Of a stretch of DNA of 64,000 nucleotides, positions 8,655 through 18,200 are shown in pieces; within the stretch, counting starts at the first letter, position 1, and each line of letters starts with the position of its first letter. The stretch lies in the NCBI RefSeq assembly GCF_033097365.1, contig NZ_AP028461.1, positions 9,699,501 to 9,763,500 on the forward strand, written 5' to 3'. A model generated the notes under the pieces. The model searched no databases, had not been told where the DNA came from, and saw nothing but the letters and a program-made list of their open reading frames with translations. This DNA comes from Actinoplanes sichuanensis (lineage in GTDB: Bacteria > Actinomycetota > Actinomycetes > Mycobacteriales > Micromonosporaceae). Position numbers and translations under genes: made by a program.

Positions 8655-9824
8655 CTAACGCTTGTAGGTCCGGACGGTGGTGTACCTGACGTTCCCGGCC
8701 CGGTCGTACGCGCGGAACCGCATCGTGAACTTCTTGCCGTACTTCTTCGGGTTGATCGAGAAGGTGTAGCCGGCCGTGGTGTCGGCCTTCACCACCTTGC
8801 CGTTGATCAGCAGCTCCACCTTGGTGATGCCGTACGTGTCACTGGCGGTGGCGGTGACCGAGAACGGCTTCTTGACCTTCGCCTGGTTCCGGGGCGCCTT
8901 GGCGATCCACACCGACGGCGCTCGGTTGTCCACGAGAAGGGAACGCTTCAGGGTCGTCTCGTTGCCTGCCGCGTCGACGGCGTGCCAGCCCAGCGTGTAC
9001 CAGCCGTCCGGCACCTCACGGCTGTCGATGGTGACCGTGCGGGAGTTCTCCTGGGCGTACGAGCGCAGATGCCTCGGTGTGTCCAGGGAGGCCTCGAAGT
9101 AGGCGAACGGGCTGGCGTCCCGGTAGCCGCCGAGCGAGACGGTGAAGGTGCCCCGGACCGCACGGCCCGCGCTGGTGCTGCCGGTGATCACCGGACGGTC
9201 GTTGTCGACGGTCACCGTCCTGGTCACCGCGGTCACGTTGCCGGCCTGGTCGCGTACCCGGACCGTCATGTCCTTCTTGCCGTTGGGGACCTTGACGGTC
9301 CAGCCCAGGTCGAGGTTGCCGCCCTGGTGGAGGTCCTTCGACGAGACCACCTGGCCGTCGACGATCAGCTCGGAGCCGATGACGTAGACGTTGTCGTCGG
9401 CGTCCACCGAGAGCGTGCCGCCCTGGCCGATGTAGCCGTCGCGCCGCGGGAAGCGGACGGCCAGCCCGGTCGGTGCCCTGTTGTCGACCACGACCTGGTA
9501 GCCGCGGGTCGTCAGCGAGCCGTTCGTGGTGGTGGCGCGGGTGCTCAACTGCACCAGCCCGTCGAAGCCGGTGGTGTCCCAGTCGACGTTCCAGGGCGCG
9601 GCCGTGTCGGTGCCGACCTCCTTACCGTCGGCGAAGACGGTGAGACCGGTGACGGCGGACAGGTCCTCGGTCGGCTGGGTGAAGAAGGTCACCGGCACGA
9701 CGCCGCCGACCCAGTGATCGGCGGTGCGTGCGTAGACCTTCGGTGCCGACACGGCGGCGTGGGCGGGTGTGGCGATCAGTGCGGCGGCCATGGCGGTCAC
9801 CATCACGATTCCGGTGTTCTTCAC
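8655..9824 (-). CDS. secreted Ig-like protein with TYKR C-terminal module
   Basis: A protein of about 389 residues, distal gene of an operon with the oxidase gene at 9842. The GTG at 9824 is chosen because GGGGGA sits just before it. The in-frame ATG at 9836 is only 5 bp past the upstream stop and has no ribosome site; it would add four residues. A signal peptide (NTGIVMVTAMAAALIATPAHA) precedes three to four Ig-like domains with linkers VVDNRAPTG, TVDNDRPVI and LVDNRAPSV. The C-terminal module (NGKVVKADTTAGYTFSI ... RTYKR) is shared with the upstream oxidase and with the proteins at 413 and 40596. Cotranscription suggests it works with the oxidase at the cell surface. Confidence 0.82.
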   Translation of the reverse strand: MKNTGIVMVTAMAAALIATPAHAAVSAPKVYARTADHWVGGVVPVTFFTQPTEDLSAVTGLTVFADGKEVGTDTAAPWNVDWDTTGFDGLVQLSTRATTTNGSLTTRGYQVVVDNRAPTGLAVRFPRRDGYIGQGGTLSVDADDNVYVIGSELIVDGQVVSSKDLHQGGNLDLGWTVKVPNGKKDMTVRVRDQAGNVTAVTRTVTVDNDRPVITGSTSAGRAVRGTFTVSLGGYRDASPFAYFEASLDTPRHLRSYAQENSRTVTIDSREVPDGWYTLGWHAVDAAGNETTLKRSLLVDNRAPSVWIAKAPRNQAKVKKPFSVTATASDTYGITKVELLINGKVVKADTTAGYTFSINPKKYGKKFTMRFRAYDRAGNVRYTTVRTYKR

Positions 9825-9841
9825 GACGTCCCCCATGAACT

Positions 9842-12097
9842 TCAGCGCCGGTAGGTGCGCTTCGTGCTGTACACGGCGTTGCCGGCGCGGTCGTATGCCC
9901 GTACCTGCATGGTGAATTTCTTGCCGTATTTCGCCGGGTCGAGTGTGAGCCGGTAGGCGGCCTTCTTGTCGGTGGCCACGATCTTGCCGTTGACCAGCAG
10001 TTCGACCCTGGTGATGACGTTCTTGTCGGTGGCGGTCACCGCGATGGTGGTCTTCTTGCGCAGCCTGCTGTTGTTCGCCGGTGCGCTGGTGATCCGTAGC
10101 GTCGGTTTGCGGTTGTCGACGATCACCTTGCGGGAGATCTGGGTGAGGTTGTTCAGCGAGTCGTAGACCCGGACGGTCATCGTGGCCGTGCCGTCCTTGG
10201 CGGCCAGGTCCCAGCGCAGCGAGGACTGACGCCTACCGTTGATCCACAGTTCGGTGCCGGTGACCCGGTTGGGGTCGGTGGCGTCTACACGCAGGCTCGC
10301 GCCGGCCCGGATGTAGCCGTCGGTGACCGGGAACCGCACCTTGGCGGCCGGGCCGGAGAAGTCGGCCGCGGTGCGGTCCTTCTCGTAGACGGTCACGGTG
10401 CCCGCACCGGAGCGCTTGATCGTGATCATCTGCGCCGGGGTCGGCACGCCGTTGGTGTCCACGCCGGACAGCAGGTACGAGCCGGGCGGCAGCAGATTCG
10501 CGTTGGCCGGCATGGTGGCGGTCACGGTCGCGCCGCTCTGCCGGAACGCCAGGGGCACCCGGCGCTGGTCGGTGTTGTAGGAGTGGGTGACGCTGGTGGC
10601 CCGGGTCAGCGACAGCGACGCCAGCGTGCGGGTGTCGGAGAGCCCGAGCGACACCGAGCCGCCGTAGGTCAGCGAGCCGCTGATGCCGGTGATCTGCGGC
10701 CGGTTCGCCCAGCGCACCCGGCCGTCCGAGCCCTTGGTGAAGAGGTACGGCGGGTAGTACATCTCGGCGTTGAAGTTGTCCTCCGGACCGGGCACCCCGC
10801 CGGCCGCGGTCAGCACCGAGCCGCTCGGCATCAGCACCGCGGTGGAGTGGTAACTGCGGATCCGCTGCGCCTTGGCGGCGTCCCGCCACTTACCGGTGGT
10901 CGGGTTCCAGATCTCCGAGTCGTACGCCGAGTTGGCCGCGCCCGCCTGGGTGCCGACCCGGGTGCCGCCGTTGGCCAGCACCTCGCCGTTGGGCAGGACG
11001 GTCAGGTTGAGCCAGTTCCGGGCCAGCCGCATCGCGCTGGTCTCGGCGGTCTTCGGGGTGGTGCCGTTGATGTCGACGGCGGTGGCCCGGTTGGTGGCCA
11101 CCTGGCTGCTGCCGTTGTTGTACTGGCCGCCGCCGGCGAACAGCAGCTTGCCCGGTGCGTACATCACCGACGAGCCGGAGACCCCGATCGGTACGGGCAG
11201 CGTACCCAGCGAGGTGACCTTGCCGGTGCCGGTCGGGTCGAGTCGCCACATCTGGTCGTACGAGACACCGAAGACCTTGCCGTCGGGTGCGACGTACGCC
11301 CGCGGGTACCACCAGCGGTTGTCCTTCGCCCCGAACGCCACCGTGCTGTCCGCGCCGGTCAGCCTGGTCCACGCGCCGGTGCCGGTGCTGATCTCCGGTG
11401 TGGTGGCGACCGTCGTGTTGTCGTTCGGCTTCTGCCACGCGTCGACGTTGTACGAGTTGCCGCCGCCGAGGGCCAGCATCCGGTCGTCGGGGAGGCGGAG
11501 CACGGAGGCGTACCAGCGCTGGCGGTTGAGCTGTGCGCCCATCGTCTGCTGCCCGGTGGCCGGGTCGTAGATCATGGTGGCCGTGGTGGAGTTGCCGCCG
11601 ACCATCAGCAGCCGGCCGTCGGGCAGCCGTTCGAGCGTGTTGCAGAACGCGTCGTACGAGTGCATCGACGCGGTCTGCCGGTGCGCACCGGTGCCGACGC
11701 CGGCGGCCGGGTCCCAGTCGTCGTAGGAGAAGCCGCCCTGTTTCGCCTCGCCGGGCGGGGTGCCGTAGCTGACCACGTGCCCGTTGGGCAGCAGCGCCAT
11801 GTGGATGCCGACCAGCGGCCAGGCGACCTGTGCCGAATACATGCCGGTGAGGTGCGCGTTCGACGCCGGGACGACCTTGCCGAGGAACGGATCGGCGGGC
11901 TGGTTGAGGGCGACCCGGCTGCTGCCGACGGTCACCTGGGTGGCGCCGGCGGCAGCGGCCGCGAGTGCCTGGTGTGCCGCGTGATCCTGTTCCGCGGACT
12001 GGGCGGTGCCCGAGGACATCGCCATTCCGCCCGCGACGGCGGCCGTGACCGTGGCTCCCGCCATCAGTCGGCGCCCGACACGCGACATTCGACCCAT
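9842..12097 (-). CDS. secreted galactose oxidase-like copper radical oxidase with Ig-like tail
   Basis: About 751 residues. The ATG at 12097 has GGGAG 5 nt upstream; ATGs at 12121 and 12088 are alternatives. A signal peptide is followed by a seven-bladed Kelch-type propeller and a DUF1929-like domain. The copper-radical set of galactose oxidase can be matched: cysteine in DAFCNTLERLPDGR, the cross-link tyrosine in RQRWYASVLRLPD, the Tyr-His pair in RSYHSTAVLMPSG, and the copper histidine in SVTHSYNTDQRRVPL. The enzyme should oxidise a primary alcohol or aldehyde to give H2O2. The related GlxA of Streptomyces acts on a surface glycan. Two C-terminal Ig-like domains end in the TYRR module, which is not part of the usual enzyme. 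Confidence 0.88.
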   Translation of the reverse strand: MGRMSRVGRRLMAGATVTAAVAGGMAMSSGTAQSAEQDHAAHQALAAAAAGATQVTVGSSRVALNQPADPFLGKVVPASNAHLTGMYSAQVAWPLVGIHMALLPNGHVVSYGTPPGEAKQGGFSYDDWDPAAGVGTGAHRQTASMHSYDAFCNTLERLPDGRLLMVGGNSTTATMIYDPATGQQTMGAQLNRQRWYASVLRLPDDRMLALGGGNSYNVDAWQKPNDNTTVATTPEISTGTGAWTRLTGADSTVAFGAKDNRWWYPRAYVAPDGKVFGVSYDQMWRLDPTGTGKVTSLGTLPVPIGVSGSSVMYAPGKLLFAGGGQYNNGSSQVATNRATAVDINGTTPKTAETSAMRLARNWLNLTVLPNGEVLANGGTRVGTQAGAANSAYDSEIWNPTTGKWRDAAKAQRIRSYHSTAVLMPSGSVLTAAGGVPGPEDNFNAEMYYPPYLFTKGSDGRVRWANRPQITGISGSLTYGGSVSLGLSDTRTLASLSLTRATSVTHSYNTDQRRVPLAFRQSGATVTATMPANANLLPPGSYLLSGVDTNGVPTPAQMITIKRSGAGTVTVYEKDRTAADFSGPAAKVRFPVTDGYIRAGASLRVDATDPNRVTGTELWINGRRQSSLRWDLAAKDGTATMTVRVYDSLNNLTQISRKVIVDNRKPTLRITSAPANNSRLRKKTTIAVTATDKNVITRVELLVNGKIVATDKKAAYRLTLDPAKYGKKFTMQVRAYDRAGNAVYSTKRTYRR

Positions 12098-12366
12098 TCC
12101 TGCTCCCATCCCCCACAGCATCGGCGAGCGCCGATCCTACGGCAGGCCGGTGCCGATTCGTCGTTACGGTCCAGTCACGTCGGCGGGGAAGATCGACGTC
12201 AGGGCGTAAACCAGGACAGAAGACATGCATCCCTTTCGGATACCGGTCCTCTGCATGATTGCGACATTCATGAATTTTCCCACTTGCATGCACCGATCCG
12301 GCCACTCAGACGTCTCGCTACCGGACGTGTGTCGATGCCTTGTCAGGTCATGGAAGGGAGAAACGC

Positions 12367-15114
12367 ATGGCGCGGATCGGGGCGGCACTGCGACAGGTGT
12401 GGCAGCGGGTGAAGGCTCTGCCCCGCTGGTTGCGCCGGACGCTGGCGGCGATCCTCGCGGTGCAGACCGTGCTGGTGCTGGCGGCCACCGGCTATGTGCT
12501 GAGCGTCGACCTACCACCGGACGCGGTGCCGCCGCAGGCCTCGGTGCTCTACTACCGCGACGGCCGGACGGTGCTGGCCCGGATCGGGCTGACCGATCGC
12601 ACCGACGTCACCCTGGACCGGGTGCCGCTCGGCGTCCGGCAGGCGTTCCTGGCCGCCGAGGACCGCGGGTTCTACGACCACTACGGCGTCTCGGTGCGGG
12701 GCCTGGCCCGGGCGCTCTGGTCGAACGTGGTGGACGACAGCGGCGAGGGCGCTTCGACGATCACCCAGCAGTACGTCCGCAACGCGTACCTGACCCAGGA
12801 GCGGACGGTCGGCCGCAAGGCCCGGGAGGCGGCACTGGCGCTGAAGGTCGAGGACCGGTACGGCAAGGACGAGATCCTCCAGCGCTACCTCAACACGATC
12901 TACTTCGGGCGCGGTGCGTACGGCATCGAGGCGGCGGCACACGCCTTCTTCGGGGTGTCCGTCGACAGATTGAGCACGGCACAGGGCGCGGTGCTGGCCG
13001 CGATGGTCAAGGACCCGACCCGCGGCGATCCGGTGCGCGACCCGGAGTGGACCCTGGACCGCTGGAAGTGGATCCTCCAGGCGATGAGTGACGCCGGGTG
13101 GCTGCCCGAGGGCGCGGCCGGCCGGACGCCGTATCCGGAGGTCGCCGAGGAATCGGTCACCGCCGCCGCCATCGGCGGGCCGATCGGGCTGATCACCGAC
13201 CGGGTCGAGGACGAGCTGGTCGCCGCCGGCATCACCCGTCAGCAGATCCGGACCGGTGGCCTGAGCATCGTCACCACGTTGGACGCCACCGCGCAGCGGG
13301 CCGCCACCGCGAGCATCACCAGGGCGCTCGACGGCCAGCCGGAGGTGCTGCGGACCGCCCTGGTGGCGATCGATCCGCGGGACGGCGGGGTGCGCGCCTA
13401 CTACGGCGGTGACCGGGGCCGTGGCTTCTACGACGACGCGCTCGCCGCCCGGCCGCCCGCCTCGACCTTCAAGCCGCTGGTCCTGGCGGTGGCCGAGGAG
13501 CGTGGCATCGGCTTCCGGTCGTACTACAACGGCACCTCGCCGCGGATCTTCGCCGACCGTGGGGGCGCGCCGCTCTACAACCAGGACAACCTGCAGTGCC
13601 CGGTCTGCCCGCTCGATCTGGCGATGGTGCACTCGCTGAACACGCCGTTCTACGCCCTGGCCGAGCAGGTCGGCCCGAACCGGATCCGGGACCTGGCCCG
13701 TCGGCTCGGTGTGCCGGAGAAGTACGGCGACCAGGTCACCATGGTCGACCTCAAGGGCGAACCGGCGCCCGGAAAGACCCGGGCCGACATCGCCATCGGC
13801 CGGTACCCGGTCGCCCCGGCCGACATGGCGAGCGTCTACGCCACGCTGGCCGGTGGCGGCGCCCGCGCGGACCGGCACTTCGTCGAGTCGGTCACCGTGG
13901 CCGGTGGTGCGGTCCTGCACGAGCACGAGACGAAGCTGGAGCGGGTGCTCGACGAGAGTGTGGCGGCGGACATCGGTGCCGTGTTGTCGCAGGTGGTCGA
14001 GGAGGACGGCCGGGTGCCGGGGGTCGACGCGGCCGCCAAGACCGGCTCCCAGCAGTACGGCGACACGGCCGATTCGTCCGACGCCTGGACGGCCGGGTGG
14101 GCCTCCGGCCTGGCCGCGGCGGTCTGGGTGGGCCGGGACAAGCCGGGCCCGATCCGTACCAGCGGTGGTGCGGCCATCAACGGCGACGGGATGCCGTACC
14201 AGATCTTCCGGGATTTCCTGTCCGGGTCCTTCGCCGGCCGTCGGGTGGCCGATCTGCCTCGGGCCGCGCACGTGGGCCGGGAGGAGGCCGGCGATCTGGA
14301 GACGATCGAGGGCGACGTCAAGATGGTGCCCGGCCTGATCTACCAGGGCCCGCGCAAGGGTGACCAGGTCGATCTGTCGCTGGCCGTCGGCACCTGGCGG
14401 GAGCGGACGGCTCGGCTCGACGAGGCCCTGGACAGGCACGCGGCGGCCGGCCTGGACTTCTCGGTCTCCCTGGTCGACCACCGGACCGGGCAGCGGTACG
14501 ACTACCGCGGCAACCGTGCGTTCGAGACGGCCAGCGTGGTGAAGGTGCCGTTGCTGGCCGCCCTGCTGCTGCGGGCCCAGGATGCGAACCGGGACCTGAC
14601 GGCCGCCGAGCAGCGCCGGGCCCGCAAGATGATCGTGGCCAGCGACAACGACGCGGCCGTCCGGATCTACTCCGCGATCGGTGGCGCGAGCGGCCTGCGG
14701 ACGGCGCTGGAGCGACTCGGCCTGGACGACACCGACCCGGATTCGAAGTTCGGCCTGACCACCACCACGGCGAAGGATCAGACCCGGATGGTGGCCGCGC
14801 TGACCGGTGCCGCTGGTCCGCTGACCGATGCCTCCAAGGAGTTGATCCTGCAGCTGATGGGCTCGGTCAATGCCGACCAGACGTGGGGGGTCAGCGCCGC
14901 GTCGTTCGAGGGCGAGTCGACGGCCCAGAAGAACGGCTGGATGTCCCGGTCCACCGAGGACGGCCGATGGATCGTCAACAGCACCGGCCGGCTCCACGGG
15001 GAGAAGACCGACGTCGCGCTGTCGGTGCTGTCGCACGGGCACCGCACCCGCGAGGAGGGCATCGCGTCGGTCGAGCGGATCGCCGCGACGACCAGGAGCC
15101 ATCTGGGCTGGTAA
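12367..15114 (+). CDS. class A penicillin-binding protein fused to a beta-lactamase-like domain
   Basis: 915 residues; ATG 12367 follows GAAGGGAG. One membrane helix (about residues 25-45) anchors three extracytoplasmic domains. The GT51 glycosyltransferase has EDRGFYDHYG (98-107), STITQQYVRN and LNTIYFGRGAYG. The transpeptidase has all three motifs: STFK (366-369), SLN (423-425) and KTG (558-560). The extra C-terminal domain of about 250 residues resembles class A beta-lactamases or serine hydrolases, with SVVK (723-726) and SDN (759-761), but QKNG stands where KTG is expected. The first two domains polymerise and cross-link peptidoglycan from lipid II. The third may be a carboxypeptidase, a hydrolase or a beta-lactam sensor; its activity is unknown. 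No neighbouring partner gene is evident. Confidence 0.9.
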   Translation: MARIGAALRQVWQRVKALPRWLRRTLAAILAVQTVLVLAATGYVLSVDLPPDAVPPQASVLYYRDGRTVLARIGLTDRTDVTLDRVPLGVRQAFLAAEDRGFYDHYGVSVRGLARALWSNVVDDSGEGASTITQQYVRNAYLTQERTVGRKAREAALALKVEDRYGKDEILQRYLNTIYFGRGAYGIEAAAHAFFGVSVDRLSTAQGAVLAAMVKDPTRGDPVRDPEWTLDRWKWILQAMSDAGWLPEGAAGRTPYPEVAEESVTAAAIGGPIGLITDRVEDELVAAGITRQQIRTGGLSIVTTLDATAQRAATASITRALDGQPEVLRTALVAIDPRDGGVRAYYGGDRGRGFYDDALAARPPASTFKPLVLAVAEERGIGFRSYYNGTSPRIFADRGGAPLYNQDNLQCPVCPLDLAMVHSLNTPFYALAEQVGPNRIRDLARRLGVPEKYGDQVTMVDLKGEPAPGKTRADIAIGRYPVAPADMASVYATLAGGGARADRHFVESVTVAGGAVLHEHETKLERVLDESVAADIGAVLSQVVEEDGRVPGVDAAAKTGSQQYGDTADSSDAWTAGWASGLAAAVWVGRDKPGPIRTSGGAAINGDGMPYQIFRDFLSGSFAGRRVADLPRAAHVGREEAGDLETIEGDVKMVPGLIYQGPRKGDQVDLSLAVGTWRERTARLDEALDRHAAAGLDFSVSLVDHRTGQRYDYRGNRAFETASVVKVPLLAALLLRAQDANRDLTAAEQRRARKMIVASDNDAAVRIYSAIGGASGLRTALERLGLDDTDPDSKFGLTTTTAKDQTRMVAALTGAAGPLTDASKELILQLMGSVNADQTWGVSAASFEGESTAQKNGWMSRSTEDGRWIVNSTGRLHGEKTDVALSVLSHGHRTREEGIASVERIAATTRSHLGW

Positions 15115-15130
15115 CCGGGCGGATAGATGG

Positions 15131-15145
15131 ACTTAACAGTTAAGT
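15131..15145 (+). promoter_or_regulatory. 15-bp palindrome overlapping the -35 region of the GH43 gene
   Basis: ACTTAACAGTTAAGT is a perfect odd palindrome whose last base is the first base of a TTGACC hexamer (15145-15150). It contains TTAACAGT, also present in the two chitinase promoters at 22177 and 30542. It is probably a repressor site; the protein is unknown. Confidence 0.45.
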
Positions 15146-15157
15146 TGACCAACAGTG

Positions 15158-15171
15158 TGTGAACGCTCACA
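15158..15171 (+). promoter_or_regulatory. LacI-type operator upstream of the GH43 gene
   Basis: TGTGAACGCTCACA is palindromic except for one base pair and has the central CG typical of LacI-family sites. It lies 13 bp downstream of the palindrome at 15131 and 85 bp before the start codon, between TTGACC and the expected -10 position. Sugar-responsive repression is an inference. Confidence 0.5.
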
Positions 15172-15255
15172 CTGCTGCCATCCACGTCGGCGTCCGGGGT
15201 CGTCCTCCCCGGCTGACGTGCCCTTCCCTTCTGCCCGCTCGAAGGAACTCCCCAG

Positions 15256-18200
15256 ATGCGCATATCTCTCGGGGGTCTGGCGTCCGCCGCCGTGACTCTC
15301 CTGTTGTTCCCCTTGGTCGCACCCTCGCCGGCCCGGGCCGAAGAGGCCGCGGCGAGCACCGACGGCCTGGTGCTCTGGTACAAACTGGACGAGAAGTCGG
15401 GCGCTTCGGCAGTCGACTCGTCCGGCCACGGCCGCAACGGCACGGTCGCCGGCACGGCGTCCTGGACCGGTGGCGACGGCCTGACCTTCGACGGGTCCAG
15501 CACCTACGTGAAGGCGCCGGACAACGTCCTGGCCGGTCTCGACTCGATCTCGATCTCGTTCGACGTGCTGATGGACCCGCAGCAGGTCACGCCGTACTTC
15601 CTCTATGGATTCGGCAACACCAGCAGCTCCACCGGCTACGGCGACGGCTACCTCTTCACCACCGGCAACAACCTCCGGACCGCGATCGCCACCGGCAACT
15701 GGTCGACCGAGCAGAGCACCGCGCCGTCGCCGGCGAAGGCGCTGGACCGCGGCACCTGGAAACACATCGCGTACACGCAGACCGGCAGCACCGGGACTCT
15801 CTACGAGGACGGGACGCCGATCGCCACGAACACCGCGATCACCATCAAACCGAGCGCGATCGGTGCCGGGAAGACGACCGCCAACTACATCGGCAAGTCC
15901 AACTACAACGGCGACCGGCTCTTCAAAGGCAAGATCAAAGACTTCCGGTTGTACGACCGGGCGCTCGGCGGATCCGAGCTGACGACTCTGGCCGAGCCGG
16001 TGGTGGCCGGCGAACTCGCCGCCGACCGGGCCGCGCTCGACCTCGGTGACACCTCGGCCGTCACCTCCGACCTCGCCTTGCCGGCCGCCGCCCCGTACGG
16101 CTCGAAGATCACCTGGACCACCGGCGACCCTGCCGTGATCACCTCGACCGGTGTGGTGACCAGGCCGGAGTCCGGTCAGCCGGCCGCGACCGCGACGCTG
16201 ACCGCCACCCTGACCCGCGGCGCCCTGACCGCGACCAGGACCTTCGCGATCACGGTGCGCCCCCGGCCCACCGCCCAGGAGGAGGCTCGGGAGGCGGCCG
16301 CCGGACTGGTCGTGCACGACGTCGACGACGTCCGCGGCAACCTGACGCTGCCCGCGACGGGCGCCCAGGGTGCGACGGTGACCTGGTCCTCCGACCGCCC
16401 GGAGATCATCGACGGCACCGGTGTCGTGCACCGGCCCGCGGTCGGTCAGGGCGCCGCCGCGGTCGCCCTGACCGCGACCGTGCGGGTCGGCGCGGCCTCG
16501 GCCACCCGGACGATCACCGCCACCGTGCCGGAGCTGCCCCCGGTCCGGGCCAAGGCGGGCTACCTGTTCAGTTACTTCACCGGTGAGGGCACCGCTGACG
16601 GCGAGCAGATCTACCTCGCCGTCAGCAAGGCGAACGACCCGCTCTCCTACCGCGAGGTCAACAACGCCAAGCCGGTGCTGACGTCGTCACTCGGCACGAA
16701 GGGCCTGCGGGACCCGTTCATCATCCGCTCGCCGGAGGGTGACAAGTTCTACCAGATCGCCACCGACCTGAAGATCTACGGCAACGGCGACTGGGACGCC
16801 TCGCAGCGCACCGGCAGTAAGTCGATCATGGTCTGGGAGTCCACCGACCTGGTCAACTGGACCGACCAGCGCCTGGTCAAGGTCTCCCCGGACACCGCCG
16901 GCAACACCTGGGCGCCGGAGGCCTACTACGACGCCGGCCTCGGTGCCTACGTGGTCTTCTGGGCGTCGAAGCTGTACGCCGAGAACGACCCGAACCACAC
17001 CGGCGGCACCTACAACAAGATGATGTACGCGACGACCCGCGACTTCCACACGTTCAGTGCGGCGAAGGTGTGGGTCGACCCGGGGTACTCGGTGATCGAC
17101 TCCACGATGATCGACCACAACGGGACCTACTACCGGTTCACCAAGGACGAGCGGAACAACTCGTCCACCTCGCCGTGCAGCAAGTTCATCATCGAGGAGA
17201 AGTCGACCGAGCTGCGCAGCACCGACTACCGGTTCGTCAAGGACTGCATCGGCTCCGGCGGGGTCAGCGCCGGCGAGGGTCCGCTGGTGTTCAAATCCAA
17301 CACCGAGGATCGTTGGTACCTGTTCGTCGACGAGTACGGCGGTCAGGGCTACGTGCCGTTCACCTCGACCGACCTCGACTCCGGCGTGTGGACCAAGGCC
17401 ATCTCGTACTCGCTGCCCAAGCGCCCCCGGCACGGCACCGTCCTGCCGGTGACGCAGGAGGAGTACGACCGGCTGCTCACCACCTACCAGCCGAACCTGC
17501 TGGTCAAGGGCGTCGACGAGATCCCGCTGACGACCCGGGCCGGTGTCGCGCCGGCCCTGCCCACACAGGTCACCGCCCGGTACGCGGACGGTTCGTCGTC
17601 GAGTGTCGCGGTCACCTGGGACTCGGTCCCGTCGTCCGCGTATGCCAAGCCGGGCCGGTTCTCGGTCTCCGGCACCATCACCGAGAGCCAGAACGTCAAG
17701 GCCACCGCGGCGGTGACCGTGCCCGACGAGGGCGCGCCCACGGTGACCGCCACCGTCGCGCCCGGCTGGTTCACCGGCCCGGCCACGGTCACGGTGACCG
17801 CGGCCGACGAGGTGGACGGTCCGCTCGTGCCGAAGGTCCGGGTCACGCGCTCGGGTGAGCCGGCCGGTGCCTGGACCGATCAGAACGGGCCGCTCACCAT
17901 CGATCGGGACGGCATCCACCTGGTCGAATACGTGGCGGTCGACGCCGCCGGCAACAGCTCCGGAATCGGCTCGGTCACCGTGCGGATCGACCGGACCGCC
18001 CCGGTCTCGCAGGCGACGGTCGACGTCAAGGGCCGGACCGTGACCCTGCGGGCCGCCGACGACACCTCGGGTGTCGCCCGGGTGGAGTACTCGACGAACG
18101 GCGGCGGGACGTGGCAGCCGTACACCGTGCCGCTGACCTCGACGGTCCTCTACCGGGCCGTCGACGTGGCCGGCAACGTCGAGACGACCAACCAGGCGAT

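Noticed and set aside
12120..12366. Regulatory palindromes (TGCATG, ATTCATGAAT) between the oxidase and penicillin-binding protein genes
   Set aside because: Short and isolated; no paired promoter hexamers or second copy in the window to support a site.
12511..15102. 863-codon open frame antisense to the penicillin-binding protein gene
   Set aside because: A by-product of high GC3: no ribosome site, Arg/Gly/Val-rich composition, and the sense frame has all catalytic motifs.
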